Shown piece after piece: positions 11,901 through 20,878 of a stretch of DNA of 64,000 nucleotides; position 1 is the first letter of the stretch; each line of letters begins with the position of its first letter. The stretch comes from Spirometra erinaceieuropaei (Eukaryota > Platyhelminthes > Cestoda > Diphyllobothriidea > Diphyllobothriidae), in assembly GCA_902702965.1 (NCBI GenBank), contig CACRXP010000405.1:31645-95644 (forward strand), written 5' to 3'. The notes beneath the pieces are model-generated. The model did not search any database. It was not told the origin of the DNA and saw only the letters and a program-made list of their open reading frames with translations. The translations under genes and the position numbers were made by a program.

Positions 11901-12634
11901 GAGGCAACCATCAGGCGTCAGATAATGAAACCGAAAGACCCGTTGCCACGGCAAGAGACGTCTGGAGTCGTTTATCTGAGCTGGTGCAGTTGCAGACACA
12001 GCAACTACATCGGAGAAACCGGAAGACAGTTCCGAAGGCGAGTGGCCGAACACGATGCAGACGTGCGGAGAAATGAAGCCAGTTCTCAAGTTGCAGCTCA
12101 TTCGACGAGATTCGGCCACACATTCAAATTCGACGTGGCCGAAATTCTCGCAAGAGCTGACAACCGCGTGAGCCGGGATCTGCTTGAGTCATGCTTTACT
12201 GGCCCCCAGTCCATTAAAAAGTGCAATGACTTGCACCTCCCATACTCAGTGCTGAGAGTTCACCTAGGCGGAGTAATTAGCCACGCGGAGAGCGCACAGG
12301 TGAATACTGATCCCAATGCAAGGGTCAGTGCGTCAGATGATCCAGTAATCATCACAGCAGCATCCAACACACGTGATGAGATTGTAGCAATTAACGGCGC
12401 GAATATCGACCATCAGACAATCATTAAACCAAGTAGCACGGCGACTGCATCCTACAAATACTGCAGCCCCTTGTGCATGAACCACCTGTATCTGCTTTTG
12501 TCCCTGATGGTGGGTTCGAGCGGGAATCCAAAACGTCAGGTGAATAAAGCTCTTGTCCCAGCGATCGTGTTTCCTTCTTCATGGCTGTTTCCTGGGACTC
12601 GTCTCTACGCTTCTATTGGCAATAACAGTGGTCT

Positions 12635-12690
<56 letters not shown>

Positions 12691-15600
12691 CGACAGTGGT
12701 ATCAGTACTACTATAAATTGTACCAGCATTATTAGCAGTAGTGGTGGTGAATGTTAGAGCAGTAAGCCAGCCAACTGTGGCTGTCAGCTAGCTGTGCGAT
12801 ATCACTACCAAAGAAGTCCAGTTGCTTGCTCATGCCACATTTACACCTACGCTCCGTCCTTTGTACAATTCCTTGCTGAGGAGGTCGCTCAGGAGGGGAA
12901 TAAAATGCACTGAAGAAGAGCACGACAAGTTCCCCGAATCACCGTGCAGTAGCCACAGCTAACTGATTTGCTTCTTCGCAGTATCCAAACGAACATTCGC
13001 CCCAGCTTTGTCTTAACTAACGCACACAACACACAATTACGTCATAGTGAAAAACGGTTCTCATCGGATGAGAATTATACCATGAAACCCACGTAGCAAG
13101 GTTACTAGACAGATGTGAAAACTTTGGTGCAGAGACGTGGTTTGGAGTCATGAAAAACGCCATAGGCAAAAAGAGAGCGACTCCTACAGAACAGACAGTT
13201 CGCCACATCTGCTGACAGTATTAGCTCTCAGAAGAACTTTGCTAGCCTTTCTGCAGAATAAAAAGCGCGTTCTCAAAAAAAGAATAGGGTCTAATATCTA
13301 AGAAAACCTCCCACGCTAATAAACTGGGTTTGCAAAAACATGCGCACGCGCACTACCTCAGAACTACGGCGAGGTAACACGCGTGAATCCAACAGTTCGT
13401 GCGCCGCTATCGACTGGGTCCACTGTTTGCCGGGTGAGGACAGAGACGGCGAGAAACGAGTGAGTCAGCTTCAAGTGATAGCAGGCTTGCGCTGCATCTA
13501 TCGCACTCTCTCCTCCCCCAACAGGCTCCGGCGTCATGGTCAAGTCAAGAAGAGCGGTGAGAACACCCGCACCTCGGTGTACCATCACACCCCCGGATTC
13601 ACAACGCACACCAACCAGGATTTTATGCGACAAAAAAGAACAGGGGGAGGTCTGGACTCCAAGTGGCGCGGCGGGAGCATGCGTCTGGGCATGCCATCAC
13701 ACCCCAGTGTGAATACGACAAGTTGAAAATAAACAATTCTCTTACACAGTAGTATATCCCATACAGAAGGAGGTATATAGTTGCCAGTCACGCGCAGCCA
13801 CCTTCCTCTGCCACCCATCCCTCCGTCAGTGTCAGAAGAGGCAGGAATGGAATGGAAACGATGCGAGCCGTCAAGGTTTAGTTTCAATGTTGGGGCGACC
13901 AATCTTGAGTGGAGCCTGGATAATACAACGGTGCCGGGAGAAGCCGCTTCTGAAGGCTGTTCCAGTACCCGCCAACTGCCACACGCAGGGTAGCCAGGCT
14001 TCGTCCTTCGGGGGTTCTGCCATCCCGGTGCCTTGGGCTCCGTCGTTTTGGTGCCAGACGTGGTTGCCACCTCATAGATCTTTGGTCAGACGGGTGGGGT
14101 CAGAAGTGACGGACGTTGACGTACAGCGAGCGTAAAGAGTTCGCTCCCCTGCTTCAACCTACTGTCATACCGGTCAAATGCTGAGCCCTGACAAAGTTAA
14201 ATGCGTTCTCATTGTTTTCCTACTCCATACAGGAACTCGCCGAACGCGTCACTTTGGAGGTTATCTCATTCCGGCTCTCTGGTGTTGATTGGATTTTATT
14301 GAAAATGATAACTTGACTGTGGTACTTAACGATTTGGACCTGGCTGAACAAGCAGTAACCACACCTAATTCGGCCACTTCCGATTACGAAAGCAGTCTAA
14401 CAGTGGACAAGAATATGACCTTATTCACCCTCTATCTGGACAACTTAAATCTACGCAGCGCCGAAAAAAGCCCCTCTTTAAGAACAAGATGTAGTAGGAG
14501 CGTTTTTAGGTGGGGTCTGTGCATGCTAGTTGCAGGTGTCTGATTCATCGCTCGCTGAGGAGCATAATTCGAGTTGAGCACAATGACTTCGTCTCAAATG
14601 AGACAGTCGACGATCACTGCGGCAAAATTGCAAAAGTGTCCTTGGCCATTGAAGAAAAACGACTTAGGTGCTTTAGGCAGTTTCTTTATCGTCCACCTCA
14701 GTTTGGCCCTGTTGCCAGCCTGGACACGCCGGATATGAACGGGGTTTGTCTGCCTTTACTGTCACCTAAGTGACACAAGTTCAAGTGCCGTTGACGACGA
14801 TGTCCACCTTGTGCTCCATAGCAGGGTGGGCGCAGGGACGGCTGCTTGCACGTGAGTCAGCTTAAAGCGATAGCGGGCTTGCGCTGCATCTAACGCACTC
14901 TCTCCTCCCCCAACAGGGCCTGGCGTCATGACCAAGCCAAGAGTGCGAGTGGCTGGAACGGCGAAAACCCCCACCTAGGCGGACCACCACACCCCCTAGA
15001 CAACTTAAGACCCGGCTCGCTCAGTGTACGTCGGCGAAGGCGAGAATGGGTCAAGCTCTCCAGATCCACTGTTGCAGATCGACACGCATTGAGAGATCCG
15101 CTTCGCAATGTCTTTGACGCCGACTGCAACAGTCATAACCACAAGTTCACAAAGTATAAGCCCACGACAAGGTTTTATTTTAACGTAATTTGCGAAAAAG
15201 AGGATGGGCTGCGGTGGTCCGACAAGTGTGGATAACCGCCTAACGCCAAACGTCTACAACACCGTACATGACGATGCATGAATGGTGCCATCAGCAGTGA
15301 TGTGTTTTAATCAGCCGACAGTAACAGTGTGAGTGCCAACCAGCACACTAGAACAGTCGGCTTGAATTAAATTTGTAACGGGACGAGGAATGTTGGATGC
15401 TGTTCTGCAAGGCTGTCGATGGCCCGCGGCCCGGACAAAAACCACACAGCCCGCAGTGGATGAGACCATTCAGAAATCTCAGTTCACAACGATAACTCAA
15501 GCTAAGACTTTGAATTAAGCAAACTCAGCAAGTAGCCACAGCAGAGGTTAGATTTGGACAAAAAATTGCGAGATGAAGTGTCACATCACCACAAGTGACA

Positions 15601-18600
15601 AGCGTAAGGATAGGTCAAGAAACAAAATCAATGATGTGAGTACAAGTTGCAAAGACAAAGGGCGACGGCCGCATTACTTCCATGTGGCCAACCAAAATAA
15701 CGAACGATATGTCGGAGGTCAGAGGGGGCTGAAAGTAACATTTACGAGAAACACGCTTTTACTCTTATCTGGGCACTTTATGTGCCCCATGATCAGCCAA
15801 ATCGGCTTTAGAAGTCGCCGCAACAAAAGAGACATGCAACGTGATAAAAAATGATGGGGTTTCAAGTGACTAGAAAACATAATTATGCTAATTTCTGCCA
15901 TTGTTAAAGAGCATATTAAAAGATGAAATGCACAGAGGAATTAACGAAGAACACTTTTTGGAGTGATTTTTCAGCCGGTGGATTACTGGAAGTCATTACG
16001 ACAGCAAAATCTGTATGCAAGCAATCATTTCAGTAGTTGTTGCTTTAAATGAAAAATACTCGGCAAAAAAATTTAGATGCCGTGCCCCAAAGGAAAAAGA
16101 AGTGAAGCACACGAAGCAAGTAGTCTATTTGGGAGAACAGGGTTGCCAATATAGGGCTTAAATCGCGACATTTGACTGGCGTACCGGAAAAAACAGGAAA
16201 TTCGACAACAAAATACCTTTTAAAATTGTAATTTTTTTCACAGACAATGTAGTAGAGTGGGGACTGGTTTTGGACGGCAATTAGCGGATGGGACGTTCTC
16301 AAAAGCATAAACATTACAACTGCAGACCTCAAGGTTTTTCATTTTCTAAGGCGTGAAAGAATCGAGTAATCATGTCGCCAAAAAATGAGGATACAGAAAC
16401 GACATTAACATAAAGTGTGTTGACAGTATCGTAGCTTTAGAGAAAAACATTTTTCTAACTAATAAGGTCATCGTTTAAAGCGACCACGCTTCTTGATTTA
16501 GACCAAACTTTACAAACATATGTGAATGCGTTTTCGTGATGCGATGGAACACCTTTGTTTAAATCATACACAGCGCCAGCTCCTTAACGGATGGAATAAT
16601 TTAGCAAATGCCGATTACCTGCCACCCTCGCCAGTAGGAGATTGATAGTAGTAGACAGGACAGTTAAAGAGTCGTGAACTTTTAAGGTACAAAAACGAGA
16701 AATTGCTACAAAAGACAGTAACTTTTTGAAGTTTCATAACAAAAACGGTCGAGCATTTATGTCCTCAGAGGCAGATATGTTAAAAATCCCACCAGAAAAA
16801 AAATAGGTTAAGGCAAGTTTAAGAAGTGGTAAAAGAACTAACTGGATTTTCCTGGTTTCTTTTGGTTGCCGTGCGACTCGTCAGAGTCATTGACATCTGA
16901 GGTTGATCCATTGTCATGACTGTGTTGTTGCTTCGTCTCACTGTTGGCAAGGAAGTCATCTTTCATTCCGATTTTTTCTGCAATTCGGCGCATTGTTATT
17001 GCTCCCAAGCGGACGGAATGTTTTCTTATTTCTTCGAGGAAATCTGTCAACTGGGCTAGGCTGGCGGACTAGAAATATGCAGGGAAATTGCCTAAGAACG
17101 GGCATTACTTAAATTAGAGAACATGTTATGCCTCAAGATCGAAGGTGCAAACTTCTGGGAAATGGCTACATACAGCAGGCGACGTACCACATGAAATGGT
17201 AACCGAAATTCTTAACCCTGCTTTCAAATAGGAGGGATGACTTGGGTGGGGCTGAAATACTGACTGTCGTGTTGTATAATCACTAAGGAATGCCAACTTT
17301 AGACTGCGCATCTTTTCGATCGCCTGCAAAAACCGCGCCATTTTAAAGGCAAATACTTAAGTAACCCGACTATTTTCCAGTGTTCTAGATGCCTCTACAG
17401 GTTTGAACATATTTTAAGGAAGATGCAAAAATATTCTATATTGTACTCATAGGCTAAGCCTCTTAATGTCATATTCGATGGTTACCTCACGATTCTTTTT
17501 AAAAAGCTCTTTGATTCTCGACTAATTTTAGACCCAACCTATAGCTGCACTGGTGCTTGGATTTTTAAACCACCGGTTGTATACTTTCCGTGCAAGGAAA
17601 ACCATACATTATTCGATACTATCAATGAGATACCATATAGTACTCGTAACATTTTGCAATCGATCTGGACTATGTCGCACACTTCATAAGGGTCATTAGT
17701 AGAAGCACGGATACGATACCATTCACATTGCCCTGTGGGAGAAATCTCGTAATTATGAAAATTGCTAAGTCGAAAGATAGCCATTCCTTGAGAATGAAAT
17801 CTGAAGACGTGATTTACTACCAAATGAGTGTAAGGGGTATGTTGGTATATGTTTCCTACAAAATATGTTTACATTCATAAGAGTATCGATAAGTGATGAG
17901 GAAAAACGCACACTACCTAAGTAGCTATTTTTTGCTGTGTGGCCTTTGCAGGCGGTCAGAAAGAACCATATTCAGACGTCCGGAATTATGGCGTGCCTGA
18001 AACATCTTGCGACTATGCTGCACGATAATCAGTATTGCAGACACACCTAAGTAATTTCCCCTAATGGAAAACACACTTCGGAATTTAGGCTAACATTTAA
18101 CTGAACAGCAGGCAATTGCCGTGTATTCTAGGAAACCGCTTTCTGGCTTGATATGACACCAGTAGCTGAGTTTTAACGCGACCAAGGCCAACAAAGGTGC
18201 AGTTCGCATGGACGCCAAGTCAATGAAAAATGGAGGAGGAGGGGGGGAGGAGCAAGACAGAAGTGGTAACGTCACGTCTTATACCAGGAGCCGTTACTTC
18301 AATGTGCGGATAGTTCGATTTGGTCGACCAGTTACAGTTCTGACCTGATACACATATCGGCAGGTAGCCCACAGCATTAGCAAGCACAAGAAACTAGAAA
18401 ACCGTAAGAGTGCGGTAGGGCCAATGCCTAGAAATTGATCCTTTGATTACTGTTTGAGCAATTATGAGTGCCTGGAAGATAAAATAGCGGCAAACAGATC
18501 TCATGCTGGTGTTAAGTGAAGTAGACAACGTTCCTGGCAATATAATTCGTAGATAAATTGAGGTCAGTTTAGGATTTAAAACTTAAGTCAGTACGTGAGG

Positions 18601-19858
18601 AGGTAAACGTAGTACGAGAAGCAGGCAGCCTGGCAAAAAACTAATGCATCAACAAGAAATATTGTGGTGTTATGAGAGAGAATTTGCTCAGTTACCTTAA
18701 TCTCCGCTCGCAATTCAGGAATGCGCTTCAGAAGGCACGCGGAGAAGGTATAGGATTGGATTGACTTCAGTTGGTAGTGTTCAAGGTGTTCCAGTGTCTT
18801 CAATGCGTGGTAATAGCGCCCATCTGCAATGCTTTTTTCGATACGTTCGTACTGATCAAGAACAGGCAGACTATTTTGAAGGGCAGCAATACATTGGTCA
18901 ATCTGCTCCAGAGTACTTTGGGAGGCAGACAGGGCCGTGAAGGATTCATTCAACTAAAGATATTATAATCGAGTGTTGGTATGGTCTGACGGCACGGAAA
19001 AAACACAACCTTTACATAAAAGAATTCATAAAAAGAGCTAAAAGAACACTTTCGACGACTGAAACGGGGCACCAAAAACCAGACCAGACAACCGGGTTCG
19101 CAGGTTACTGTTGTGGTAGGCGAAATAAAGAAAAGTGAGATTGGCAGCACGGGTAGCATTGCATACGAAGTTTCCGAAGAAAACAAAGCGAAAGACCTCT
19201 ATTGGAACAGTTACCCAAAATTTAAATTATGCAAAGAGAGAAAAAGAGCAAAACGATCTGCTGTGTATTTAAGACAAGGAGTCGCGATACAGCAGTTGAC
19301 TACTGGCTAGGCTATTTCCGGTTTCCAAAGGACACAAGAAAGGGGCAAAAATTTGAGGAGGATGGATGAGGGTTTCCCTATTAATAATACGTCTACGTAC
19401 GAGGAATTTCGGCGAAGCTAGAAAGAACGACGACACTTTCTAAAGCTACGTTTAAATGTCCTTATTAAGAACAGTGAGAGAAGTAACCAAATCGTATACA
19501 ATTGTCGTACCTTCTGCACCTCGTCCAAAATACTGGAACGTATTTCACTGAGTGTACTTTGAAGTTTCTCAGCCTCCTCCTGCACACATAACAACTCCTT
19601 AACCGAGTCCACGAAACTCTGATAGTTGTGACTACAGGCTTTCTCGATTTCTAGCTCTTTGTCCGCAACTCTTTCATCGAGAAGGGCGATGAAATTAGCA
19701 ATCAGCCCACCTGTCGGGCCACCAACACCGGCTTGGTACGCGGCGACTTCGTGCTCTCGTAGCTTACGGATGACATTTGCGCAGGATCCACTATTGTCAG
19801 ATTGAAGTTCATCAAGTAAGTGGTAAAAGTCAAGGGGTTCAACGGTAGATTCAGCCAT
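8687..19858 (-). CDS. EXOC6: EXOC6 / Sec15 exocyst subunit, exons 1-4 (3' part outside window)
   Basis: Exocyst component 6 (Sec15) is a cytosolic subunit of the octameric exocyst, which tethers secretory vesicles to the plasma membrane. In other animals Sec15 is the contact for Rab GTPases. Four exons were read on the minus strand: 19858-19511, 18953-18696, 17068-16843 and 8934-8687. All introns are GT-AG (gtacga, gtaact, gttagt and gtaggc donors; pyrimidine-rich AG acceptors) and the codon phases agree. The joined product is about 360 residues. It covers the N-terminal coiled-coil region (for example EIEKACSHNYQSFVDSVKEL, YYHALKTLEHLE and TDFLEEIRKHS) and the conserved block VYRCLHIYAVAGE with QRKKQ. 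Human EXOC6 is about 800 residues, so more than half the protein is missing to the left. Introns measure 557, 1627 and 7908 bp; the last two are loaded with mobile elements. The start Met is 23 nt after the stop codon of the upstream gene. Confidence 0.93.
8960..9400. repeat. Imperfect AGT/GTA trinucleotide microsatellite
   Basis: From about 9055 to 9390 the sequence is dominated by agt, gta, aat and gca triplets with frequent interruptions. The run opens all reading frames and creates false Ser-rich, Val-rich and Leu-rich frames on both strands. It lies about 120 bp upstream (minus-strand sense) of the EXOC6 exon 4 acceptor and abuts the 5' truncation point of an RTE-like LINE. Confidence 0.85.
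9420..11080 (+). mobile_element. RTE-like non-LTR retrotransposon, reverse transcriptase remnant
   Basis: A 5'-truncated reverse transcriptase with frameshifts and stops. In order: EGEVADAIRKLHNNKVP (about 9507), KKGDRTRCENYRGISLIDVA (about 9700), RTRPNQ (about 9815), SGVRQGCILSPILFNYAIDW (about 10090-10150), the catalytic LDYADDIALLAS at 10215-10250, KYLGARLLPNGQ (about 10420), RLKWFGHVLRRPPQE (about 10760) and a terminal DRHAWRGTVRDIIEAG ending near 11034. The RxxKWFGHxxRRP block and the DRxxWRxxVRD end are typical of the RTE-like LINEs common in flatworm genomes. The YADD box is intact but the frame is broken near 9870 and in several later places, so the copy is inactive. It sits antisense inside EXOC6 intron 3. 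Confidence 0.85.
11081..11300 (+). repeat. RTE-associated 3' repeat segment
   Basis: It follows the RTE reading frame directly. It shares 'gtagacttgcacagcacctg', 'ccgcactctcctttccccca' and 'caccta.gtgtaccgcc' with 8215-8430 (inverted), 13395-13700 and 14785-14998, and 'ccaagtggcgcggcg' with 13660. It may be the LINE 3' UTR or a SINE with a shared tail. Confidence 0.5.
11301..11640. other. No recognisable feature
   Basis: Stretch between the RTE-associated repeat and the Penelope-like fragment. Both strands have open frames, but these are low-complexity or shadow frames without a domain. Confidence 0.4.
11781..12716 (+). mobile_element. Penelope-like element, GIY-YIG endonuclease portion (open 311-codon frame)
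   Basis: This is the C-terminal part of a Penelope-like retroelement protein. After the linker LRALPYVKNFSEAVGRLLAP and HRPEATIRRQIMKPKDPLP comes the GIY-YIG nuclease. The first strand motif is SGVVYLSWCSC (about 11963), then NYIGETGRQFRRRVAEHD (about 12003). Next come the conserved Arg/His helix region, SQVAAHSTRFGHTF (about 12085), EILARADNRVSRDLLESCF with the candidate metal-binding Glu (about 12140-12190), and the family-typical end LHLPYSVLR. The nuclease portion is free of stops. No reverse transcriptase precedes it, so the copy is 5'-truncated. The frame then runs on through non-homologous sequence into a GTA microsatellite, which accounts for its poly-Ser tail. Confidence 0.88.
12634..12690. 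repeat. (GTA)n / (TAG)n microsatellite
   Basis: Near-perfect tagtagtag array of about 57 bp after the Penelope-like fragment, with looser triplets continuing to about 12750. It produces spurious poly-Ser and poly-Val frames. Confidence 0.95.
12750..13394. other. No recognisable feature
   Basis: EXOC6 intron 3 sequence. Short open frames on both strands, none with a recognisable motif, and no repeat structure detected by eye. Confidence 0.4.
13395..13700 (+). repeat. SINE-like / RTE-associated dispersed repeat
   Basis: It shares 'gtgagtcagcttcaagtgat', 'gcttgcgctgcatct', 'cgcactctctcctcccccaa' and 'ccggcgtcatg.tcaag' with 14785-14998, and 'ccaagtggcgcggcg' with 11300. It contains a very good 3' splice-site look-alike, 'ctctctcctcccccaacag', ending at 13524. 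This is antisense to EXOC6 and probably not used. Confidence 0.6.
13701..14559. other. No recognisable gene
   Basis: A GC-richer tract (13780-14130) and an AT-richer tract follow. The 84-codon plus-strand frame at 14289-14543 is acidic and Leu-rich at first, but it has no family match and runs into LINE sequence, so I do not call it a gene. Confidence 0.35.
14560..15130 (+). mobile_element. Second RTE-like LINE remnant (C-terminal part) with nested repeat
   Basis: Coding remnants DFVSNETVDDHCGKIAKV and EEKRLRCFRQFLYRPPQ (14580-14700) parallel the sequence at 10670-10800 in the first copy. The terminal block REWVKLSRSTVADRHAL (about 15030-15095) parallels its DRHAW end. Between them, about 14785-14998, lies the SINE-like repeat also seen at 13395-13700, so the LINE remnant has probably been interrupted by it. 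Stops and frameshifts show it is dead. Confidence 0.75.
15131..16842. other. EXOC6 intron 3, no recognisable element
   Basis: AT-rich sequence with no long open frames and no family motif on either strand. The intron donor at the right edge is 'gttagttc', read on the minus strand from 16842. Confidence 0.45.
16843..17068 (-). CDS. EXOC6: EXOC6 exon 3
   Basis: The exon is 226 nt, entered in phase 0 after 'tgcatatttctag' and left in phase 1 at a 'gttagt' donor. It encodes SASLAQLTDFLEEIRKHSVR and then ITMRRIAEK. These match the vertebrate segment DLKDFLESIRKHS followed by MKQ. A low-complexity His/Asn/Ser/Asp linker (about 35 residues) follows, where vertebrate Sec15 also has a variable acidic linker. 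Reading through the donor meets a stop at once, which supports splicing here. Confidence 0.9.
17185..18095. repeat. Long inverted-repeat (foldback) element, diverged copy in EXOC6 intron 2
   Basis: The left arm (about 17185-17510) carries 'catgaaatggtaaccgaaat' and 'gacttgggtggggctg'. The right arm (about 17800-18095) has the inverse features: 'tttgctgtgtggcctttgca', 'gataatcagtattgcagac', 'ctaagtaatttcccc' and 'ggaatttaggctaaca'. It is the same organisation as 1446-2437 and 47884-48880 but more diverged. It fills much of intron 2 of EXOC6. Confidence 0.65.
18096..18695. other. EXOC6 intron 2, no recognisable element
   Basis: The 5' part of intron 2 in transcript sense. A g-rich tract 'ggaggaggggggg' lies near 18232. 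The donor at the exon 2 edge is 'gtaactgag'. Confidence 0.5.
18696..18953 (-). CDS. EXOC6: EXOC6 exon 2
   Basis: The exon is 258 nt (86 codons), phase 0 at both ends. The acceptor is 'attataatatctttag' and the donor 'gtaactgag'. It encodes a predicted helical segment including LEQIDQCIAALQNSLPVL, YERIEKSIADGRYYHALKTL and PELRAEIK. These parallel the vertebrate Sec15 segment with LPVLEMY, RYYSALKTMEQLE and LPKLREDIKE. Residue spacing is collinear with exons 1 and 3. Confidence 0.94.
18954..19510 (-). other. EXOC6 intron 1 (557 bp)
   Basis: GT-AG intron on the minus strand: donor 'gtacgacaa' at 19510 and acceptor ending at 18954. No mobile element is recognised inside. Confidence 0.85.
19511..19858 (-). 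CDS. EXOC6: EXOC6 exon 1 with start codon
   Basis: The exon is 348 nt, 116 codons, starting MAESTVEPLDFYHLLDEL. The ATG at 19858 was chosen because homology to Sec15 N-termini (MAE..., then a LLDER..ADKELEIEKAC block) begins with it and an in-frame stop lies just upstream in the COMM-domain gene. It contains the diagnostic EIEKACSHNYQSFVDSVKEL and EEAEKLQSTLSEIRSS. The vertebrate counterparts are EIEKMCNFHHQGFVDAITEL and DAEKLK. It ends in phase 0 at a 'gtacga' donor. Confidence 0.95.
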
Positions 19859-19881
19859 CTCAGTAACGGAATTTCTAAAGA
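19859..19881 (-). promoter_or_regulatory. 23-nt intergenic spacer with possible trans-splice acceptor
   Basis: On the minus strand the upstream gene's TGA (19884-19882) is followed by 'tctttag', then 16 nt, then the EXOC6 ATG. The 'tgatctttag' could serve as a spliced-leader trans-splice acceptor. Such acceptors separate genes in flatworm polycistronic units; spliced-leader trans-splicing is known in tapeworms and schistosomes. Use of this AG is inference. Confidence 0.4.
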
Positions 19882-20132
19882 TCAATGACCATCCTTTCTA
19901 AGGCCTTCCAGCTCCTTTTGAATAGCCTCAAAGGCGGAGGTGAGACGTTCAAGGTCTGCGAGGTCCAAATTCAGGTTAACAGAAGTGGGTTTCTGAAAAA
20001 AAAGTAAAAAAATCCGAGCGGCTTACTCCGTTCTTGACAAACTTGAACTCTGATGAAACGAATGCTTTGCGAGATTGTGGTTGTTCTACTTTCCAGTTAA
20101 AGACTTGGCTAGTTTCCTTAGAGTCCATAAAC
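19882..20132 (-). CDS. COMM domain-containing protein, last two exons
   Basis: Two exons, 20132-20027 and 19992-19882, separated by a 34-nt GT-AG intron ('gtaagccgct' to 'cttttttttcag'). The joined C-terminus of about 70 residues includes VFNWKVEQPQSRKAF, FKFVKNGKPTSVNLNLDLAD and LERLTSAFEAIQKELEGLRK, then a stop. A Trp-x-Val strand followed by a strand of alternating hydrophobics and a C-terminal amphipathic helix is the pattern of the COMM domain. COMMD proteins bind cullins and the CCC/Commander complex involved in endosomal recycling and NF-kB control. The family member cannot be settled; COMMD8- and COMMD10-like ends look nearest. The first exon starts after 'taaccttcgtag', so earlier exons should lie at higher coordinates. 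A Met at 20128 could instead make a 70-residue product. Confidence 0.6.
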
Positions 20133-20400
20133 CTACGAAGGTTAGTAAAGTCAGCAAAGACAAATAACCAACGTACCGACGCTGTGATGCGGACAACTAA
20201 GGACCACAAAACCGTGACGATTTCCGCATTTCAACCATAATTGCCTGCTCAAAGTATTCAGTGATCTGTATATATTTCATATATTTGTGAGAGATTTACA
20301 ACATCACCACTCAGCACATTTGCAGCGGACCTCTAGATTATTGACCATTGTGACTCTTTTTCACTTAGATATTAATGCCAGAACGAAGAGAAATGCGGAT
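20133..20400. other. Intron or intergenic DNA upstream of the COMM-domain exons
   Basis: No coding match. The minus-strand sequence just before 20132 is pyrimidine-rich with a ctaac branch-like site, as expected for a splice acceptor. Confidence 0.4.
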
Positions 20401-20878
20401 TAGGGCCTAGGGGGTATATGTTCACCTCCGAGCTTTGAAGACATGTTTTATTGGCACCTTCCGTCCAATCTTCGTGGCCACTAGATGGAATTACGCTCAA
20501 AAAGGTCTAGGCTGAACCTCCGCTCTGAATGTTTTTCACAGAGGGTAGTGAAAAGCTGGAATGATTTCCCCGAAGTAGTCGTGGAGGTCTCACACCTGCA
20601 GCTTTTCAAGAAACGTTTGGATGATTTTTGTGCAGCCTGTTTTCCCTCGAGAGTCCGAACCTGACCTAAATACTCCGCGAAAGTCACGCAAGTACCATTT
20701 TAATAGCGGTGATTGTCCTTATCTGGGTACAGATGTATTTACCAAACTGGCATATAATCACGAATGGAAGAGAATATGCGCATCCCAGGTTCTTGTTTTG
20801 TTTCACAGGTGGTCGGATTTGTGTTTAATTGCTTCCCTTGACAATGCCTGTAAACTGGTATTAAATAAATTATTATAA
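20401..20878 (+). mobile_element. CR1-like LINE, 3' coding end fragment
   Basis: The plus strand at about 20484-20650 reads LRSKRSRLNLRSECFSQRVV then KSWNDFPEVVVE and LQLFKKRLDDF. The order is that of the C-terminus of CR1/Jockey-type LINE ORF2 (R.RL..R..FFS.RVV..WN.LP..VV......FK..LD). An AT-rich 'taaataaattattataatt' terminus follows at about 20860-20880. Only the last part of the element is present. Confidence 0.75.

Noticed and set aside
12550..12735. Frame ending in a poly-Val or poly-Ser run
   Set aside because: It reads through the (GTA)n array; the real homology (Penelope GIY-YIG) ends earlier at about 12290.
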